Shown piece after piece: positions 25,974 to 35,174 of a stretch of 64,000 nucleotides of DNA. The position numbers and the translations under genes are program-made. The notes below the pieces were generated by a model. That model saw only the letters and a list, made by a program, of their open reading frames with translations. It ran no database searches and was not told the origin of the DNA. The DNA is taken from positions 29,531 to 93,530 of the forward strand of contig CALXBO010000005.1 in the NCBI GenBank assembly GCA_944386565.1, given 5' to 3'. Numbering within the stretch: the first letter of the stretch is position 1; every line of letters starts with the position of its first letter. This DNA is from an uncultured Ruthenibacterium sp. Its GTDB lineage: Bacteria; Bacillota; Clostridia; Oscillospirales; Ruminococcaceae.

Positions 25974-27029
25974 ATGAAGGCAATTTACATCAACGCCCCG
26001 GGCGAAGTGGAGATCCGCGAGATCGAGAAGCCGCGCCGCGGCAAGGGTGAAGCACTTCTGAAGGTGCTGTACGGCGGCATCTGCGGCAGCGACCTCGGCT
26101 CTTTTCGCGGCACGTTCGCCTACTTTGACTATCCCCGCATCCCCGGCCACGAGTTCAGCGCCGAGATCGTCGAGGTCGACGACAACGAGTACGGCCTCAA
26201 GCCCGGCATGATCGTCACGTGCAACCCCTATTTCAACTGCGGCGGCTGCTACAGCTGCGAGCGCGGCATCGTCAACGCCTGCATGGACAACCAGACCATG
26301 GGCTGCCAGCGCGACGGCGCGTTCTGCGAGTACATCACGATGCCCCTCGAGCGCATCTACGACGGCAAGGGTCTCGACCCGAAGGTGCTCGCCGCCATCG
26401 AGCCGTTCTGCATCAGCTACCACGGCGTGCAGCGCGCGGGCGTGCGCCCCGGCGACAAGGTGCTCGTGGTGGGCGCCGGCACGATCGGCGTGCTGGCCGC
26501 GGCCGCCGCGAAAGCGCTGGGCGGCGAGGTGTGGATCGCCGACGTGGCCGCGCCGAAGCTCGAGTACGCACAGCGTGAGTTCGGCTTCGCGGGCACCATC
26601 CTCAACGACAGCCCCGAGGCGCTCGACAAGGCCGTGCGCGAGATCACGGGCGTGCGCTCTGCCAACGGCAAGGAAGCCGTCAACGGCTTCGACGTGTGCA
26701 TCGAGGCCGTCGGCCTGCCCTCCACGTTCCAGAACTGCATCGACGCGGCGGCGTTCGGCGGCCGCGTGGTGCTCATCGGCGTGGGCAAGAAAAACCTCGA
26801 CTTCAACTTCACGCTGCTCCAGAAAAAGGAGCTGAACGTCTTCGGCAGCCGCAACGCGCTGAAGAAGGACTTCATCGAGCTCATCGACCTCGTGCGCGAG
26901 GGCCGCGCGGACCTCTCGAAGGTCATCACCAACACCTACAAATTCGACGACGCGGCGACCGCCTTCCGCGATTTCAGCGAGAACGGCGCCAACATGCTCA
27001 AGGTCGTCCTCGATTTCACCGACAACTGA
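25974..27029 (+). CDS. Zinc-dependent alcohol/polyol dehydrogenase (MDR family)
   Basis: A 351-residue medium-chain dehydrogenase. The catalytic zinc ligands are in GGICGSD (Cys) and GHEF (His, Glu); the structural zinc has the four-cysteine lobe CGGCYSCERGIVNAC. The Rossmann motif is VLVVGAGTIGVLAA (about residues 164-177). This subgroup includes sorbitol, threonine and sugar-acid dehydrogenases. It lies just after the second pectin cluster, so oxidation of a hexonate or reduction of a uronate-derived keto acid is plausible; KduD itself is missing here. That link is inference. ATG 25974 begins at the family start. Confidence 0.88.
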   Translation: MKAIYINAPGEVEIREIEKPRRGKGEALLKVLYGGICGSDLGSFRGTFAYFDYPRIPGHEFSAEIVEVDDNEYGLKPGMIVTCNPYFNCGGCYSCERGIVNACMDNQTMGCQRDGAFCEYITMPLERIYDGKGLDPKVLAAIEPFCISYHGVQRAGVRPGDKVLVVGAGTIGVLAAAAAKALGGEVWIADVAAPKLEYAQREFGFAGTILNDSPEALDKAVREITGVRSANGKEAVNGFDVCIEAVGLPSTFQNCIDAAAFGGRVVLIGVGKKNLDFNFTLLQKKELNVFGSRNALKKDFIELIDLVREGRADLSKVITNTYKFDDAATAFRDFSENGANMLKVVLDFTDN

Positions 27030-27057
27030 CGGCGTCTCCCGCGGGAGCCCGGCAAAC

Positions 27058-27098
27058 AAAAGAGGCTTTCCCCTTCTTCGGGGAAAGCCTCTTTTTTT
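27058..27098. terminator. Bidirectional terminator
   Basis: Stem AAAAGAGGCTTTCCCC with its complement, small loop and seven T, between the convergent dehydrogenase and XRE-cupin genes. Confidence 0.92.
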
Positions 27099-27104
27099 CC
27101 GGAT

Positions 27105-27680
27105 TCAGAACGACGGCGGCGTGATGGCGAAGATGATCTGCACGGGCGCGGACGTGCGGTTGTGCCACGCGTGGCGGGCGCGCGGCGGGATGCGCACGCT
27201 GTCGCCGGGCGTCATCGTGTACAGAACGCCCTCGATCTCCACCTCAACGGACTCGCCTGAGTGCAGGAACGCGACCTCCTCGCCCTCGTGGCTGCGGTAG
27301 TCGCGGTAGGAGCTGCCGGCGGGCGGAATGATCATCATGCAGAACTCGATGTCGCCGCGCGTGTCGGGCGTGAGCAGCTCGTAGCGCACGTCCGGCTCGC
27401 TCTTCGAGCCGATGGTGAGCCGGTCGGCCGGGTGGACGACGGGGCTCTTTTCCGCCGGGCGGTCCTGAAAGAATTCGTAGAGCGGCGTCTCGAGCACCTG
27501 TGTGACGGCCCAGAGCGTGCTGATGGACGGGTTCACCTTCCCGCTCTCGATCTGGCTGAGCATGGACGGCGTGATGCCCGCGAGCTCGGCCGCCTTGCGC
27601 AGGGACAGCCCGCGCGCGGTGCGGACGGACTGCAGTTTTTTGCCGAGATTGAGTTCTTCGAGACGTGTTGTATCTTCCAA
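27105..27680 (-). CDS. XRE-cupin transcriptional regulator
   Basis: A 191-residue regulator: helix-turn-helix (LSLRKAAELAGITPSMLSQI, about residues 26-45) followed by a cupin sensor domain (about 110-190; SHEGEEVAFLHSG and PPRARHAWHNR). The start is TTG 27680, set by GGGAGG seven bases before it; no ATG fits. It lies downstream of the D-amino-acid genes on the same strand, separated by a terminator, so it has its own promoter. It is the obvious candidate for their control; the effector would bind in the cupin pocket. Confidence 0.88.
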   Translation of the reverse strand: MEDTTRLEELNLGKKLQSVRTARGLSLRKAAELAGITPSMLSQIESGKVNPSISTLWAVTQVLETPLYEFFQDRPAEKSPVVHPADRLTIGSKSEPDVRYELLTPDTRGDIEFCMMIIPPAGSSYRDYRSHEGEEVAFLHSGESVEVEIEGVLYTMTPGDSVRIPPRARHAWHNRTSAPVQIIFAITPPSF

Positions 27681-27772
27681 AAGTGTTCCTCCCTGAACGG
27701 ACGGCGCGGCTGCGCCGGTGGTGTCGTACCTGCTATCATACCACACACGGCGGAAAAAGAAAAGAGAAGACG

Positions 27773-27808
27773 CGCGGATGTGTCCATCCGCGCGCCCTTT
27801 TGTCCGGA
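27773..27808. terminator. Terminator after dsdA
   Basis: Hairpin GCGCGCGGATGG / CCATCCGCGCG with T-rich flanks on the minus strand (TCTTCTCTTTTC), between dsdA and the XRE-cupin gene. Confidence 0.75.
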
Positions 27809-27823
27809 TACAACGGGAAGCGC

Positions 27824-29185
27824 TCACTCGAGCGCCTTGCCCGCCTCGTAATAATGCTGCATCTCTTCGGCCGGGACCATGTTGCCGCCGGTGGCCCACA
27901 CGAGGTGCGTGCCGTTCGCGACGTCTTCGGCCGACAGGCCCGCCGCGGCGGGATACCCTGCCAGCGCGCCCGACGCGAGCAGCACCGGGCCGTACATCCC
28001 GGCGAGCGCGCTGGGCTCGAGGCGGATGTCCTCGGTGTCGGCGAGCTGCGCGAGCATGCGGTACATACGGCTGTCGTCGAGCGAGTAGCAGCCGCTGATC
28101 ATCGGGCGCATCACGGAGCCGACGAAGCTGGACGCGCGCCCGACGGCGAGGCCGTCCGCGATGGTGCGGTTGTCCACGCCGAGGTCCTGCACGCTGATGT
28201 CGCTGTCCAGGCCGGTGGCCATGCCGAGCATCATGCAGCACGAGTGCGTGGGCTCGGCGAAGAAGCAGTGCGCGGCGTCGCCGAAGACCTGCTTGATGCC
28301 GAACGCAACGCCGCCCGGGCCGCCGCCGACGCCGCACGGCAGGTAGACGAACAGCGGATGTTTTGCATCCACGGTGACGCCCGCATCCGCCAGCTGCTGT
28401 TTCAGCCGCAGGCCGGCCACGGTGTAGCCGAGGAAGAGCGTCTTGGAGTTCTCGTCGTCGACGAAGTGGCAGTACGGGTCGTTCTCGGCCTGTCTGCGCC
28501 CCTCGGCGACGGCGATGCTGTAATCGGACGGATACTCCACGACCGTGACGCCCTTGCTGCGCAGGAGGTCTTTTTTCCACTGGCGCGCGTCGGCCGACAT
28601 GTGCACCGTGACGCGGAAGCCCAGCTTCGCGCTGATGATGCCGATGGAAAGGCCGAGGTTGCCCGTGGAGCCGACCGCGACGGAGTACTGAGAGAACACG
28701 TCGCGGAAGGGTTTGGTGGCGAACACGCGGTAGGGGTCGCCCTCATGCAGCAGACCGTGGCGCACGGCGATGTCCTCGGCGGTCTTGAGCACCTCGTAGA
28801 TGCCGCCGCGCGCCTTGATGGAGCCGGAGATGGGCAGATGGCTGTCGAGCTTGATCCACATCGAGCCGGGCACGGAGCCGCCGCACTCGTTTTCCAGCAG
28901 GCGCTGCATGGCCGGGATGGGGCGCACAGGCGATTCGATGATGCCGTGCGACGCGGCCGTCTCGGGAAACTCGTGTTCGAAGTAGTCCGCGAAGCGGGCG
29001 AGGCGCGCCTCGGCGTCGCGCACGTCGTCGATCGACAGCACACACTCGCGCGCAGCCTCGTCGAACGGGACGCGGCCGGGGTTGATCCACGCCGTTTCCT
29101 TCAGCGCGCGGATCTCCGTCATGATCGGGAACTCGGTCTCCCACTGCGCGACGGTCTTGCCGCGGATCGTCTTTTCAGCGCTCAT
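27824..29185 (-). CDS. dsdA: D-serine ammonia-lyase (D-serine dehydratase)
   Basis: A 453-residue PLP enzyme of the DsdA family, full length. It converts D-serine to pyruvate and ammonia. The PLP lysine is Lys124 in [14 protein letters not shown], the phosphate-binding glycine loop is [11 protein letters not shown], and [13 protein letters not shown] closes the cofactor site. It is third in a row with an N-acyl-D-amino-acid deacylase and a GntP-family permease on the same strand, so the set probably takes up and breaks down (N-acyl-)D-serine. Confidence 0.95.
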   Translation of the reverse strand: MSAEKTIRGKTVAQWETEFPIMTEIRALKETAWINPGRVPFDEAARECVLSIDDVRDAEARLARFADYFEHEFPETAASHGIIESPVRPIPAMQRLLENECGGSVPGSMWIKLDSHLPISGSIKARGGIYEVLKTAEDIAVRHGLLHEGDPYRVFATKPFRDVFSQYSVAVGSTGNLGLSIGIISAKLGFRVTVHMSADARQWKKDLLRSKGVTVVEYPSDYSIAVAEGRRQAENDPYCHFVDDENSKTLFLGYTVAGLRLKQQLADAGVTVDAKHPLFVYLPCGVGGGPGGVAFGIKQVFGDAAHCFFAEPTHSCCMMLGMATGLDSDISVQDLGVDNRTIADGLAVGRASSFVGSVMRPMISGCYSLDDSRMYRMLAQLADTEDIRLEPSALAGMYGPVLLASGALAGYPAAAGLSAEDVANGTHLVWATGGNMVPAEEMQHYYEAGKALE

Positions 29186-29211
29186 TGTATCATTTCCTTT
29201 TCATTGAAGTA

Positions 29212-29240
29212 GAACCCGGGGGCGCAGCGCCCCCGGGAAC
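29212..29240 (-). other. GC hairpin between permease and dsdA
   Basis: A perfect stem CCCGGGGGCGC / GCGCCCCCGGG in the 62-base gap. On the minus strand it is followed by TTCTACTTC and not a strict T-run, so it looks like a weak terminator or an RNA-stability hairpin that sets relative expression within the operon. Confidence 0.55.
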
Positions 29241-29247
29241 GCAGAGA

Positions 29248-30621
29248 TCAGAACATTCCGGGCAGGACACCCGAGAAGACGTTCAGGATGAGGATGACCG
29301 CGAACGCGACGACGGCCGCGAGGGTGGTGGACCAGGTCGTGGCGGTGAACGCGTCGCTGACGGACAGGTCGTTGTAGCGGGCGGGCAGCCAGAACGCGGC
29401 GTCGGTGGGCAGCGTCAGGCCGACGGTGCCGGCGCAGATGGCCAGACCCACGATGACGGGCGACAGGCCCAGCGTGACGGCCGTGGGGCCGACGATGGAC
29501 ACGGTGGTGAGCATCGCGACGGTGGCGGAGCCGACGGCCGCGCGGATGATCATGGCGAGCACGAACGCGAGCAGCACGAGCGGGATATTGACGCGGCTGA
29601 GCAGGTCAACGAGCGCGTCGCCGAGGCCGCTGGCCTGCAGCACGGCGCCGAAGCAGTTGCCGCAGCCGATGACCATGAGGATATTGCCCATGGAGTCGGA
29701 CGATTTGTCGATGTACTTCCAGACGCTCTCGCTGACGGACGGCACGAGGTACTTATGCAGCACGACGCCCGTGACGAGCATGGCGATGAACAGGGCCACG
29801 TTGTTGTTGCCGACGAACGCGAAGAACATCGCGGCGAAGTTGTCGGCGGGCAGCACGACGCCGCACACGGAGTTGATGATGATGAGAACGATGGGCAGCG
29901 CGATGAGCGCGAGGATCAGGCCCGCGGAGGGCTTGTTGGGGTCGGCCTTGATGAGCTCGTCGTTGTTGAGGATCTCGGCCGCCTCGGCCTTGCCGGCCTT
30001 CCTGTCGGCGTCCGTGAGCTTCTTGTTGAGGATGTTGGCGTACTGCCAGCCGCACAGCAGGCTCGCGGGCAGGGACACGATGATGCCGTAGATGATGAAC
30101 CAGCCGACGTTCGCGCCGATCTGGCCGGCGACGGCGAGCGGGCCGGGCGTGGGCGCGACGATGCAGTGCGTCAGCAGCAGGCCGGTGAACAGCGCCGCCA
30201 CGTAGGCGCTCGTCTTTTTCTTCGTGAGTTTCTGCAGGCTGGTGACCAGCGGGCTGAACGTGATGTACGCGGAACCGAAGTACACCGGGATGGAGACGAT
30301 GAAGCCCGCGAGGTTGAGCGCCAGCATGTCGTTTTTCTTGCCGAACGTGCGCAGCAGGCCCTTGGCGAGCTCTTCCATGCCGCCGGAATCGCCCAGCATG
30401 GCGCCGAAGATGCCGCCGAACAGGATGAGCAGGCCGATGCTCGTCATGATGCTGCCGAAGCCGCCGGTCATCGTGGTGAGCGTGTCGGTGAGCGGCATGC
30501 CGCACAGAAGCGCCATCAGCACGGCGCACGCGAACAGCGCGACGCCCGGGCTGACCTTACATTTGATGAGGACCACCAGAAGCACGATCATGGTGATCAC
30601 GAACGCAAGCAGAACATTCAT
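29248..30621 (-). CDS. GntP-family permease, probable D-serine/D-amino-acid or sugar-acid importer
   Basis: A 457-residue membrane protein with about twelve helices and the GntP-family motifs LLILFGGIFGAMLGDSGG and HCIVAPTPGPLAVAGQIGAN. The family includes gluconate permeases and the D-serine permease DsdX. Being between an N-acyl-D-amino-acid deacylase (27 bases upstream) and dsdA (62 bases downstream), it most likely imports D-serine or its N-acyl form. Specificity within GntP cannot be read from sequence alone. Confidence 0.88.
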   Translation of the reverse strand: MNVLLAFVITMIVLLVVLIKCKVSPGVALFACAVLMALLCGMPLTDTLTTMTGGFGSIMTSIGLLILFGGIFGAMLGDSGGMEELAKGLLRTFGKKNDMLALNLAGFIVSIPVYFGSAYITFSPLVTSLQKLTKKKTSAYVAALFTGLLLTHCIVAPTPGPLAVAGQIGANVGWFIIYGIIVSLPASLLCGWQYANILNKKLTDADRKAGKAEAAEILNNDELIKADPNKPSAGLILALIALPIVLIIINSVCGVVLPADNFAAMFFAFVGNNNVALFIAMLVTGVVLHKYLVPSVSESVWKYIDKSSDSMGNILMVIGCGNCFGAVLQASGLGDALVDLLSRVNIPLVLLAFVLAMIIRAAVGSATVAMLTTVSIVGPTAVTLGLSPVIVGLAICAGTVGLTLPTDAAFWLPARYNDLSVSDAFTATTWSTTLAAVVAFAVILILNVFSGVLPGMF

Positions 30622-30648
30622 TCTGTTTTTCCTCCTCTCGAAAACGCG

Positions 30649-32241
30649 TTATGCGTTGTGGCGCAGCATCCGGCCGGGATAGCGGCCCGTGAGCTGCATG
30701 TCGTGGTAGACCACTTCGCCGCCGACGATCACGTAGTCGATGCCCTCGGTCAGGCTGTTGGACTGGTCGTACGTGGCGGTGTCCTTCAGGCGGTCAAAGT
30801 CGAACAGGACGAGGTCGGCGTCGTAGCCGTCGCGGATGAAGCCCTTGTTCTTCACCAGCAGGTACTCGGCGGTCAGACCCGTCATCTTGCGGATGACCTG
30901 CTCGAGCGGCATGACGTTCTTCTCCTTGACGAAGTACGTGATGGCGTGCGGGAACGTGGCGCACGCGCGGGGATGGCCCTTCTCGTTCCACGCGCGGGTG
31001 AGCGCGTCGGAGCCGACGATGCAGTACGGGTCGCGGAAGATCTCGCACACGTCCTCGTCGCACATGCTGCTGTACACGCCGCCGGTGGAGCAGTTGTTGA
31101 TCTGGCACAGGTCGAAGAACGCCTTCCACGGGTCCTCGCCGATGGCGCGGGCGTAGTCCGCGATGGACTTGCCCTCCGCGAGCGGCGTTTTGGAGGCGGA
31201 GTAGACGTACACGCCCTCCCAGCCGCCGGCGTTCAGATAGTAGTTGTCGTACGCGGTGGCGGGGTCTTCCATCTCGGCGCGCAGCTGGCGGCGGAAGTCC
31301 TCGTCCGCGAGCTTCGCCGTCATGGACGCAAAGCCGTTCGAGAAGTGCCACGGCGGCATGCAGGCGTTCAGCGTCGTCATGTTGCGGGTGTAGGGGTACT
31401 GGTCGCAGATGACGCGCACGCCCTCGTCGTTCGCCTCGTGGATGAGGCGCAGCGTCTCCTTCTGCTTGCCCCAGTTGGGCTTGCCGAGCATCTTGTGGTG
31501 CGAGATGTCCACGCGCACGCCCGCCTTGCGGCCCACGTCGATGGTCTCCTTCACCGCGTCCACGACGAAGTTCGCCTCGTCGCGCATGTGGCTGGCGTAG
31601 ATGCCGTCGAACGGCTCGATGACCTTCGCCAGCTCCACGATCTCCTTGGGCTCGGCATAGCAGCTCGGCGTGTAGATCAGGCCCGTCGAGAAACCGGCCG
31701 CGCCCGCCTCCATCGCCTCGCGCAGGATGCCCTTCATCGTGTCGAGCTCCTTGTCCGTGGCGGGGCGGTTGGCCATGCCCATCACGGCGATGCGCAGGCT
31801 GCTGTGGCCGATGTACGTCTTGACGTTCGCCGTCAGCGGCTGTTTGTCGGCATATTCGAGGAACCGGGCGTAGCTCGACCAGTTCTTCATGTCGTCGGGG
31901 AAGTGCGTCGTGCCCATCGAGAGCAGCGTCTGCACCGCAGCCAGATTCTCCGGCACGGCCGGCGACATCGACAGGCCGCACTGGCCCGCCACTTCGGTGG
32001 TGACGCCCTGATTCGTCTTGAACAGGTGTGCGTCCTTGGTTCCGAGGATCAGGTCGCCGTGCGTGTGCGCGTCGATGAAGCCCGGCGCAAGGCAGCGGCC
32101 CGCCGCGTCGATGACCTCGGCCGCTTCCTGCGTGCCGGGGTCGAGGACGATCTTGCCGTCCTTGACGCCGACGCTGCCCATGCGGGAGGGCTCGCCTGTT
32201 CCGTCGATGATCCGTGCGTTTTGAATGAGAAGATCCAGCAT
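30649..32241 (-). CDS. N-acyl-D-amino-acid deacylase (D-aminoacylase)
   Basis: A 530-residue amidohydrolase-superfamily enzyme. Zinc ligands: His59 and His61 in DAHTHGDL, the bridging Cys88 in EVAGQCGLS that marks D-aminoacylases, His in IGHSSLR and in SHHKML, and the catalytic Asp in IVGSDALT. It releases a free D-amino acid from N-acyl-D-amino acids. First gene of the operon with a GntP permease and D-serine ammonia-lyase, which together give a path from N-acyl-D-serine to pyruvate. Which N-acyl-D-amino acid is natural is unknown. Confidence 0.92.
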   Translation of the reverse strand: MLDLLIQNARIIDGTGEPSRMGSVGVKDGKIVLDPGTQEAAEVIDAAGRCLAPGFIDAHTHGDLILGTKDAHLFKTNQGVTTEVAGQCGLSMSPAVPENLAAVQTLLSMGTTHFPDDMKNWSSYARFLEYADKQPLTANVKTYIGHSSLRIAVMGMANRPATDKELDTMKGILREAMEAGAAGFSTGLIYTPSCYAEPKEIVELAKVIEPFDGIYASHMRDEANFVVDAVKETIDVGRKAGVRVDISHHKMLGKPNWGKQKETLRLIHEANDEGVRVICDQYPYTRNMTTLNACMPPWHFSNGFASMTAKLADEDFRRQLRAEMEDPATAYDNYYLNAGGWEGVYVYSASKTPLAEGKSIADYARAIGEDPWKAFFDLCQINNCSTGGVYSSMCDEDVCEIFRDPYCIVGSDALTRAWNEKGHPRACATFPHAITYFVKEKNVMPLEQVIRKMTGLTAEYLLVKNKGFIRDGYDADLVLFDFDRLKDTATYDQSNSLTEGIDYVIVGGEVVYHDMQLTGRYPGRMLRHNA

Positions 32242-32337
32242 CGTGTTTCCATCCCTTTCTGTTGCCGCTGTGCGGCATGATGTGCCGGCGCCTCCTGCAG
32301 CGAAGCGCCCGCAGCGTTCCGTAGCACGCCCCGGGGC

Positions 32338-32378
32338 GTTAATTATTTATTAACACCTTTTTGTGCTGATTGTCAATC
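32338..32378 (-). promoter_or_regulatory. Promoter and operator of the D-amino-acid operon
   Basis: On the minus strand TTGACA (32373-32378) is followed after 17-18 bases by TAATAA. The -10 overlaps a perfect inverted repeat GTTAAT-N5-ATTAAC (32338-32354), a good operator for a dimeric HTH repressor such as the XRE-cupin protein at 27105. Confidence 0.6.
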
Positions 32379-32494
32379 ATTTTTGTGTTCAAAATCAAAA
32401 TATGTTCGTTTTAGCCAAATAATTCATCGAATTTCAGTGAATGCGGCTGAACATTTTCAGTCCTGTTCACCGTCTAGGCGCACCGGGCGGAATC

Positions 32495-32503
32495 TGCTAT
32501 AAT
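32495..32503 (+). promoter_or_regulatory. Extended -10 promoter of the two-component operon
   Basis: TGCTATAAT, a consensus extended -10 element, 31 bases before the TTG start of the response regulator; no -35 needed or seen. Confidence 0.6.
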
Positions 32504-32533
32504 GAGGGCAGAAACCGAAGGGAGGGAACGCTG

Positions 32534-33208
32534 TTGGCGACCATTCTGATCGCGGAGGACGACGCGGACATCCGAAGCGTACTGCGGCTGTATCTGGAGA
32601 GCGAGGGATACCGGGTGACGGAGGCGGAGAGCGGCACGCGGGCGCTGGAACTGGCGCGCGCGCAGACGCCCGATCTCGCCATTCTGGACGTGATGATGCC
32701 GGGGATGAACGGCTATGAGCTGACGAAAGCGCTGCGCGCGTTCACGGACATCCCGGTGCTGATCCTCTCGGCCAGAAGCCAGGACAACGACAAGATCCTC
32801 GGGCTGAACCTCGGGGCGGACGACTACATCGCCAAGCCCTTCAACCCGATGGAGGTGACGGCGCGCGTGAAGGCGCACCTGCGCCGCGCCGCGCGCACGG
32901 CGGCTCCGGGGCTCTCGGCGGGCGGGCTGACGCTGGACCCCGCGTCGCTGACGGTGGAAAAGGACGGCGTGCCCGTGGCGCTGACGCCGATGGAGTACAA
33001 GATCCTCTCGGCGCTGATGCGCGCGCCGGGGCGCATCTTCACAAAGGTGCAGCTGTACGAGAGCGCGGCGGGCAGCTATTTTGAGGGCGACGACAACACG
33101 ATGATGGTGCACATCTCGAAGCTGCGCGAGAAGATCGAGGACGACCCGCGCAACCCGCGCCGCATCGTCACGGTGAGGGGGCTCGGGTACAAGTTTGAAG
33201 CGAAATAA
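32534..33208 (+). CDS. OmpR-family response regulator
   Basis: A 224-residue response regulator: receiver domain (residues 1-115; phospho-Asp52 in AILDVMMPG, acidic pocket EDD at 8-10, Lys in AKPFNP) and OmpR-type winged helix (about 130-224, ending TVRGLGYKFEAK). TTG 32534 is the start: GGAGGG lies seven bases before it and the receiver fold begins there. It overlaps the histidine kinase gene by 14 bases. The signal and targets are unknown; no obvious target gene is adjacent. Confidence 0.93.
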   Translation: MATILIAEDDADIRSVLRLYLESEGYRVTEAESGTRALELARAQTPDLAILDVMMPGMNGYELTKALRAFTDIPVLILSARSQDNDKILGLNLGADDYIAKPFNPMEVTARVKAHLRRAARTAAPGLSAGGLTLDPASLTVEKDGVPVALTPMEYKILSALMRAPGRIFTKVQLYESAAGSYFEGDDNTMMVHISKLREKIEDDPRNPRRIVTVRGLGYKFEAK

Positions 33209-34784
33209 AGAACATACGGGCGGCCTGTTCCGGCTGCTCGCGGTGCATGTGGTGCTGTTCACGCTGACGCTGCTGGCCATCACCGCCGTGGTGCTCGTCG
33301 CGTGGGGTGCGGCGCTGGCGAATCTGTACCGTCTTCCGGACTGGGACGCACTGCTCGCCTCGGACGCACTGCGCGAGGGGAACTACGATGCGCTGCGGCG
33401 GTACACGGGCGGCTCCGGCGACGCCGCCGTGTACGGCGGCGGAACGCTTTTGTGGAGCAGCGCGGACGATTTTGACGCACAGCCGGGCGAGGATACGCTC
33501 GCCCTCGTGCGGCCGTACGAAGAGGATTCTGCCGTGGAGGCGTACGCGACGGAGAGCGCGGACGGCGAGCCGCGCACGCTGGTGCTGCGCCGCACGTACG
33601 CGGAGGACGGCACGGAGTCGGTGCAGGCGGCGGCGCTCGACGGCGCGCACCGCGTCGTGTGGGGCTCGCTCGGCGACGGGCACACGTCGTACACGCAGGC
33701 CGAATACGAATACCTGACCGACACCCGCTTTGACGGCGGGCATCTCGCGCGCGCGGACTTCACGGGCGCGGACGGCAAATCCTATACGGTTTTGCTGCGC
33801 GAAACGCTGCCCGGCGAGGCGGAGGCGCTGCGCCTCTACGGCCTGACGCGCCGCATCTGGCTGCTGTTCGTGCCGCTCTACCTCGCGGACGCGGGGCTGT
33901 TCATCTGGTGGCTGCGCCGGCGCATCGCGCGCCCGCTGCGGAAACTGAACGACGCGGTGGCGGCGCAGGCCGCGGGGCACAGCGTGCGCGTGGGCGACTG
34001 CGGCGGCCCGCGGGAGATCCGGCGCATCGCCGAGAGCTTCGACCGCTTTGCCGACCGGCTCGACGCAAGCGAGGCCGAGCGCCGCAGGCTCGACGCGGGG
34101 CGGCAGAAATTGATCGCGGACATCTCGCACGACCTGAAAACGCCTGTGACGGTGATCTGCGCGGGCGTGGACGCGGTGTGCGACAGCAAGGTGCCGCCGG
34201 AGGATGTGCCCCGCGCGCTGCGCGTGATCCGGCAGCGGGCGGACACGCTGGCCCGGCTGGTGGACACGTTCCACGAGTACTCGAAGACCGAACACCCGGA
34301 CTTCACGCTGCACTGTGAGCGCACGGACGTGTGCGAGTTCGTGCGCGAATACCTCGCCGCGAAGTACGACGAGATCTCGATGGCGGGCTTCTCGCTCGAG
34401 CCGGACATCCCCGACGCGCCCATCTTCTGCCTTGTGGACCGCTTGCAGTTCACCCGCGCGCTCGACAACCTCTTTTCGAACGCGCTGCGCCACAACCGGC
34501 TCGGCACGGTGCTGTTCGCGGACGTGGCCGAAGAAAACGGCGCGGCGGTGATCCGCGTGGCGGACAACGGCGAGGGCATCCCGCCCGCGCGCCGCGCGCA
34601 CATCTTCGAGCCGTTCGTCACGGGCGACGACGCGCGCTCGTCCCCCGGCAGCGGGCTGGGACTGTCGATCACGCGGCGCATCGTGGAGCGCCACGGCGGC
34701 ACGGTGGAGCTGGCGGCGCGCACCGCCCCCGGCCGCACAACGGAGTTCGTCATCACCCTGCCCCTCGCGGGCGAGGAAGAATAA
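33195..34784 (+). CDS. Sensor histidine kinase
   Basis: A 529-residue membrane kinase. TM1 at about 15-40, an extracellular sensing domain of about 180 residues, TM2 at about 222-240, a HAMP linker (RRRIARPLRKLNDAV), the H-box ISHDLKTPVTV with phospho-His, and the HATPase domain (NALRHN N-box, ADNGEGI G1, GSGLGLSI G2). The start is TTG 33195, inside the response regulator gene. The outside domain is not a recognised sensor. It phosphorylates the adjacent regulator. Confidence 0.93.
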   Translation: MKRNKEHTGGLFRLLAVHVVLFTLTLLAITAVVLVAWGAALANLYRLPDWDALLASDALREGNYDALRRYTGGSGDAAVYGGGTLLWSSADDFDAQPGEDTLALVRPYEEDSAVEAYATESADGEPRTLVLRRTYAEDGTESVQAAALDGAHRVVWGSLGDGHTSYTQAEYEYLTDTRFDGGHLARADFTGADGKSYTVLLRETLPGEAEALRLYGLTRRIWLLFVPLYLADAGLFIWWLRRRIARPLRKLNDAVAAQAAGHSVRVGDCGGPREIRRIAESFDRFADRLDASEAERRRLDAGRQKLIADISHDLKTPVTVICAGVDAVCDSKVPPEDVPRALRVIRQRADTLARLVDTFHEYSKTEHPDFTLHCERTDVCEFVREYLAAKYDEISMAGFSLEPDIPDAPIFCLVDRLQFTRALDNLFSNALRHNRLGTVLFADVAEENGAAVIRVADNGEGIPPARRAHIFEPFVTGDDARSSPGSGLGLSITRRIVERHGGTVELAARTAPGRTTEFVITLPLAGEEE

Positions 34785-35174
34785 CACAAGCTTCTTACTA
34801 AAAAGATTAAAATGACGTCGGGATTCACGGGCATGTACCGGGAATCCCGACACCTTGACAGAAAAAACACCCGATTTTGTGTGCGCAGTGCGCAAAATCG
34901 GGTGTTTTTTTGCCGGAAAGGGTGCCGTTCGCTACAGCGATGCACAGTCCTGCGGACTGTGCAAGGCACCGGCCGGTTTGCTAAGCAAATCGCGCCCCTT
35001 CCGGGCGTGAAGGCCACTGGGGGAAACCAATAAGCATCCCCCGCGCGATGCGCGGAGGGTGCGTTTGGTGTCCCTCAGGAGGCTGTCGAACATTTTCGAC
35101 AGCCTCAGGGGGCCTGCCGCTGTGTGCGGCAGGCCCCCGGTTTCCGTCTTGCGGCGGCATCTATATGAACCGTG
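34785..35174. other. 390-bp gene-free region rich in hairpins
   Basis: No ORF with a ribosome binding site. In order: a hairpin GTCGGGATTC...GAATCCCGAC (about 34817-34852); a strong terminator AACACCCGATTTTG...CAAAATCGGGTGTT with seven T (34863-34912); a nested structure (about 34913-34977) in which GCACAGTC...GGACTGTGC sits inside GGGTGCC...GGCACC; a pairing GGGGGA...TCCCCC with GGAAACCA...TTGGTGTCC around it (about 35019-35072); then two perfect stems, AGGCTGTCGA...TCGACAGCCT (35080-35105) and GGGGGCCTGCCGC...GCGGCAGGCCCCC (35108-35138). It may be a structured RNA or a composite intergenic repeat. Confidence 0.55.
34863..34912 (+). terminator. Terminator of the two-component operon
   Basis: A 14-bp stem ending AAAATCGGGTG followed by TTTTTTT, about 80 bases after the kinase stop; also A-rich upstream, so active on both strands. 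Confidence 0.85.

Noticed and set aside
29185..32280. Open frame of 1031 codons on the plus strand opposite the D-amino-acid operon
   Set aside because: His/Arg/Asp-rich shadow without any motif; the minus strand encodes three recognisable enzymes.
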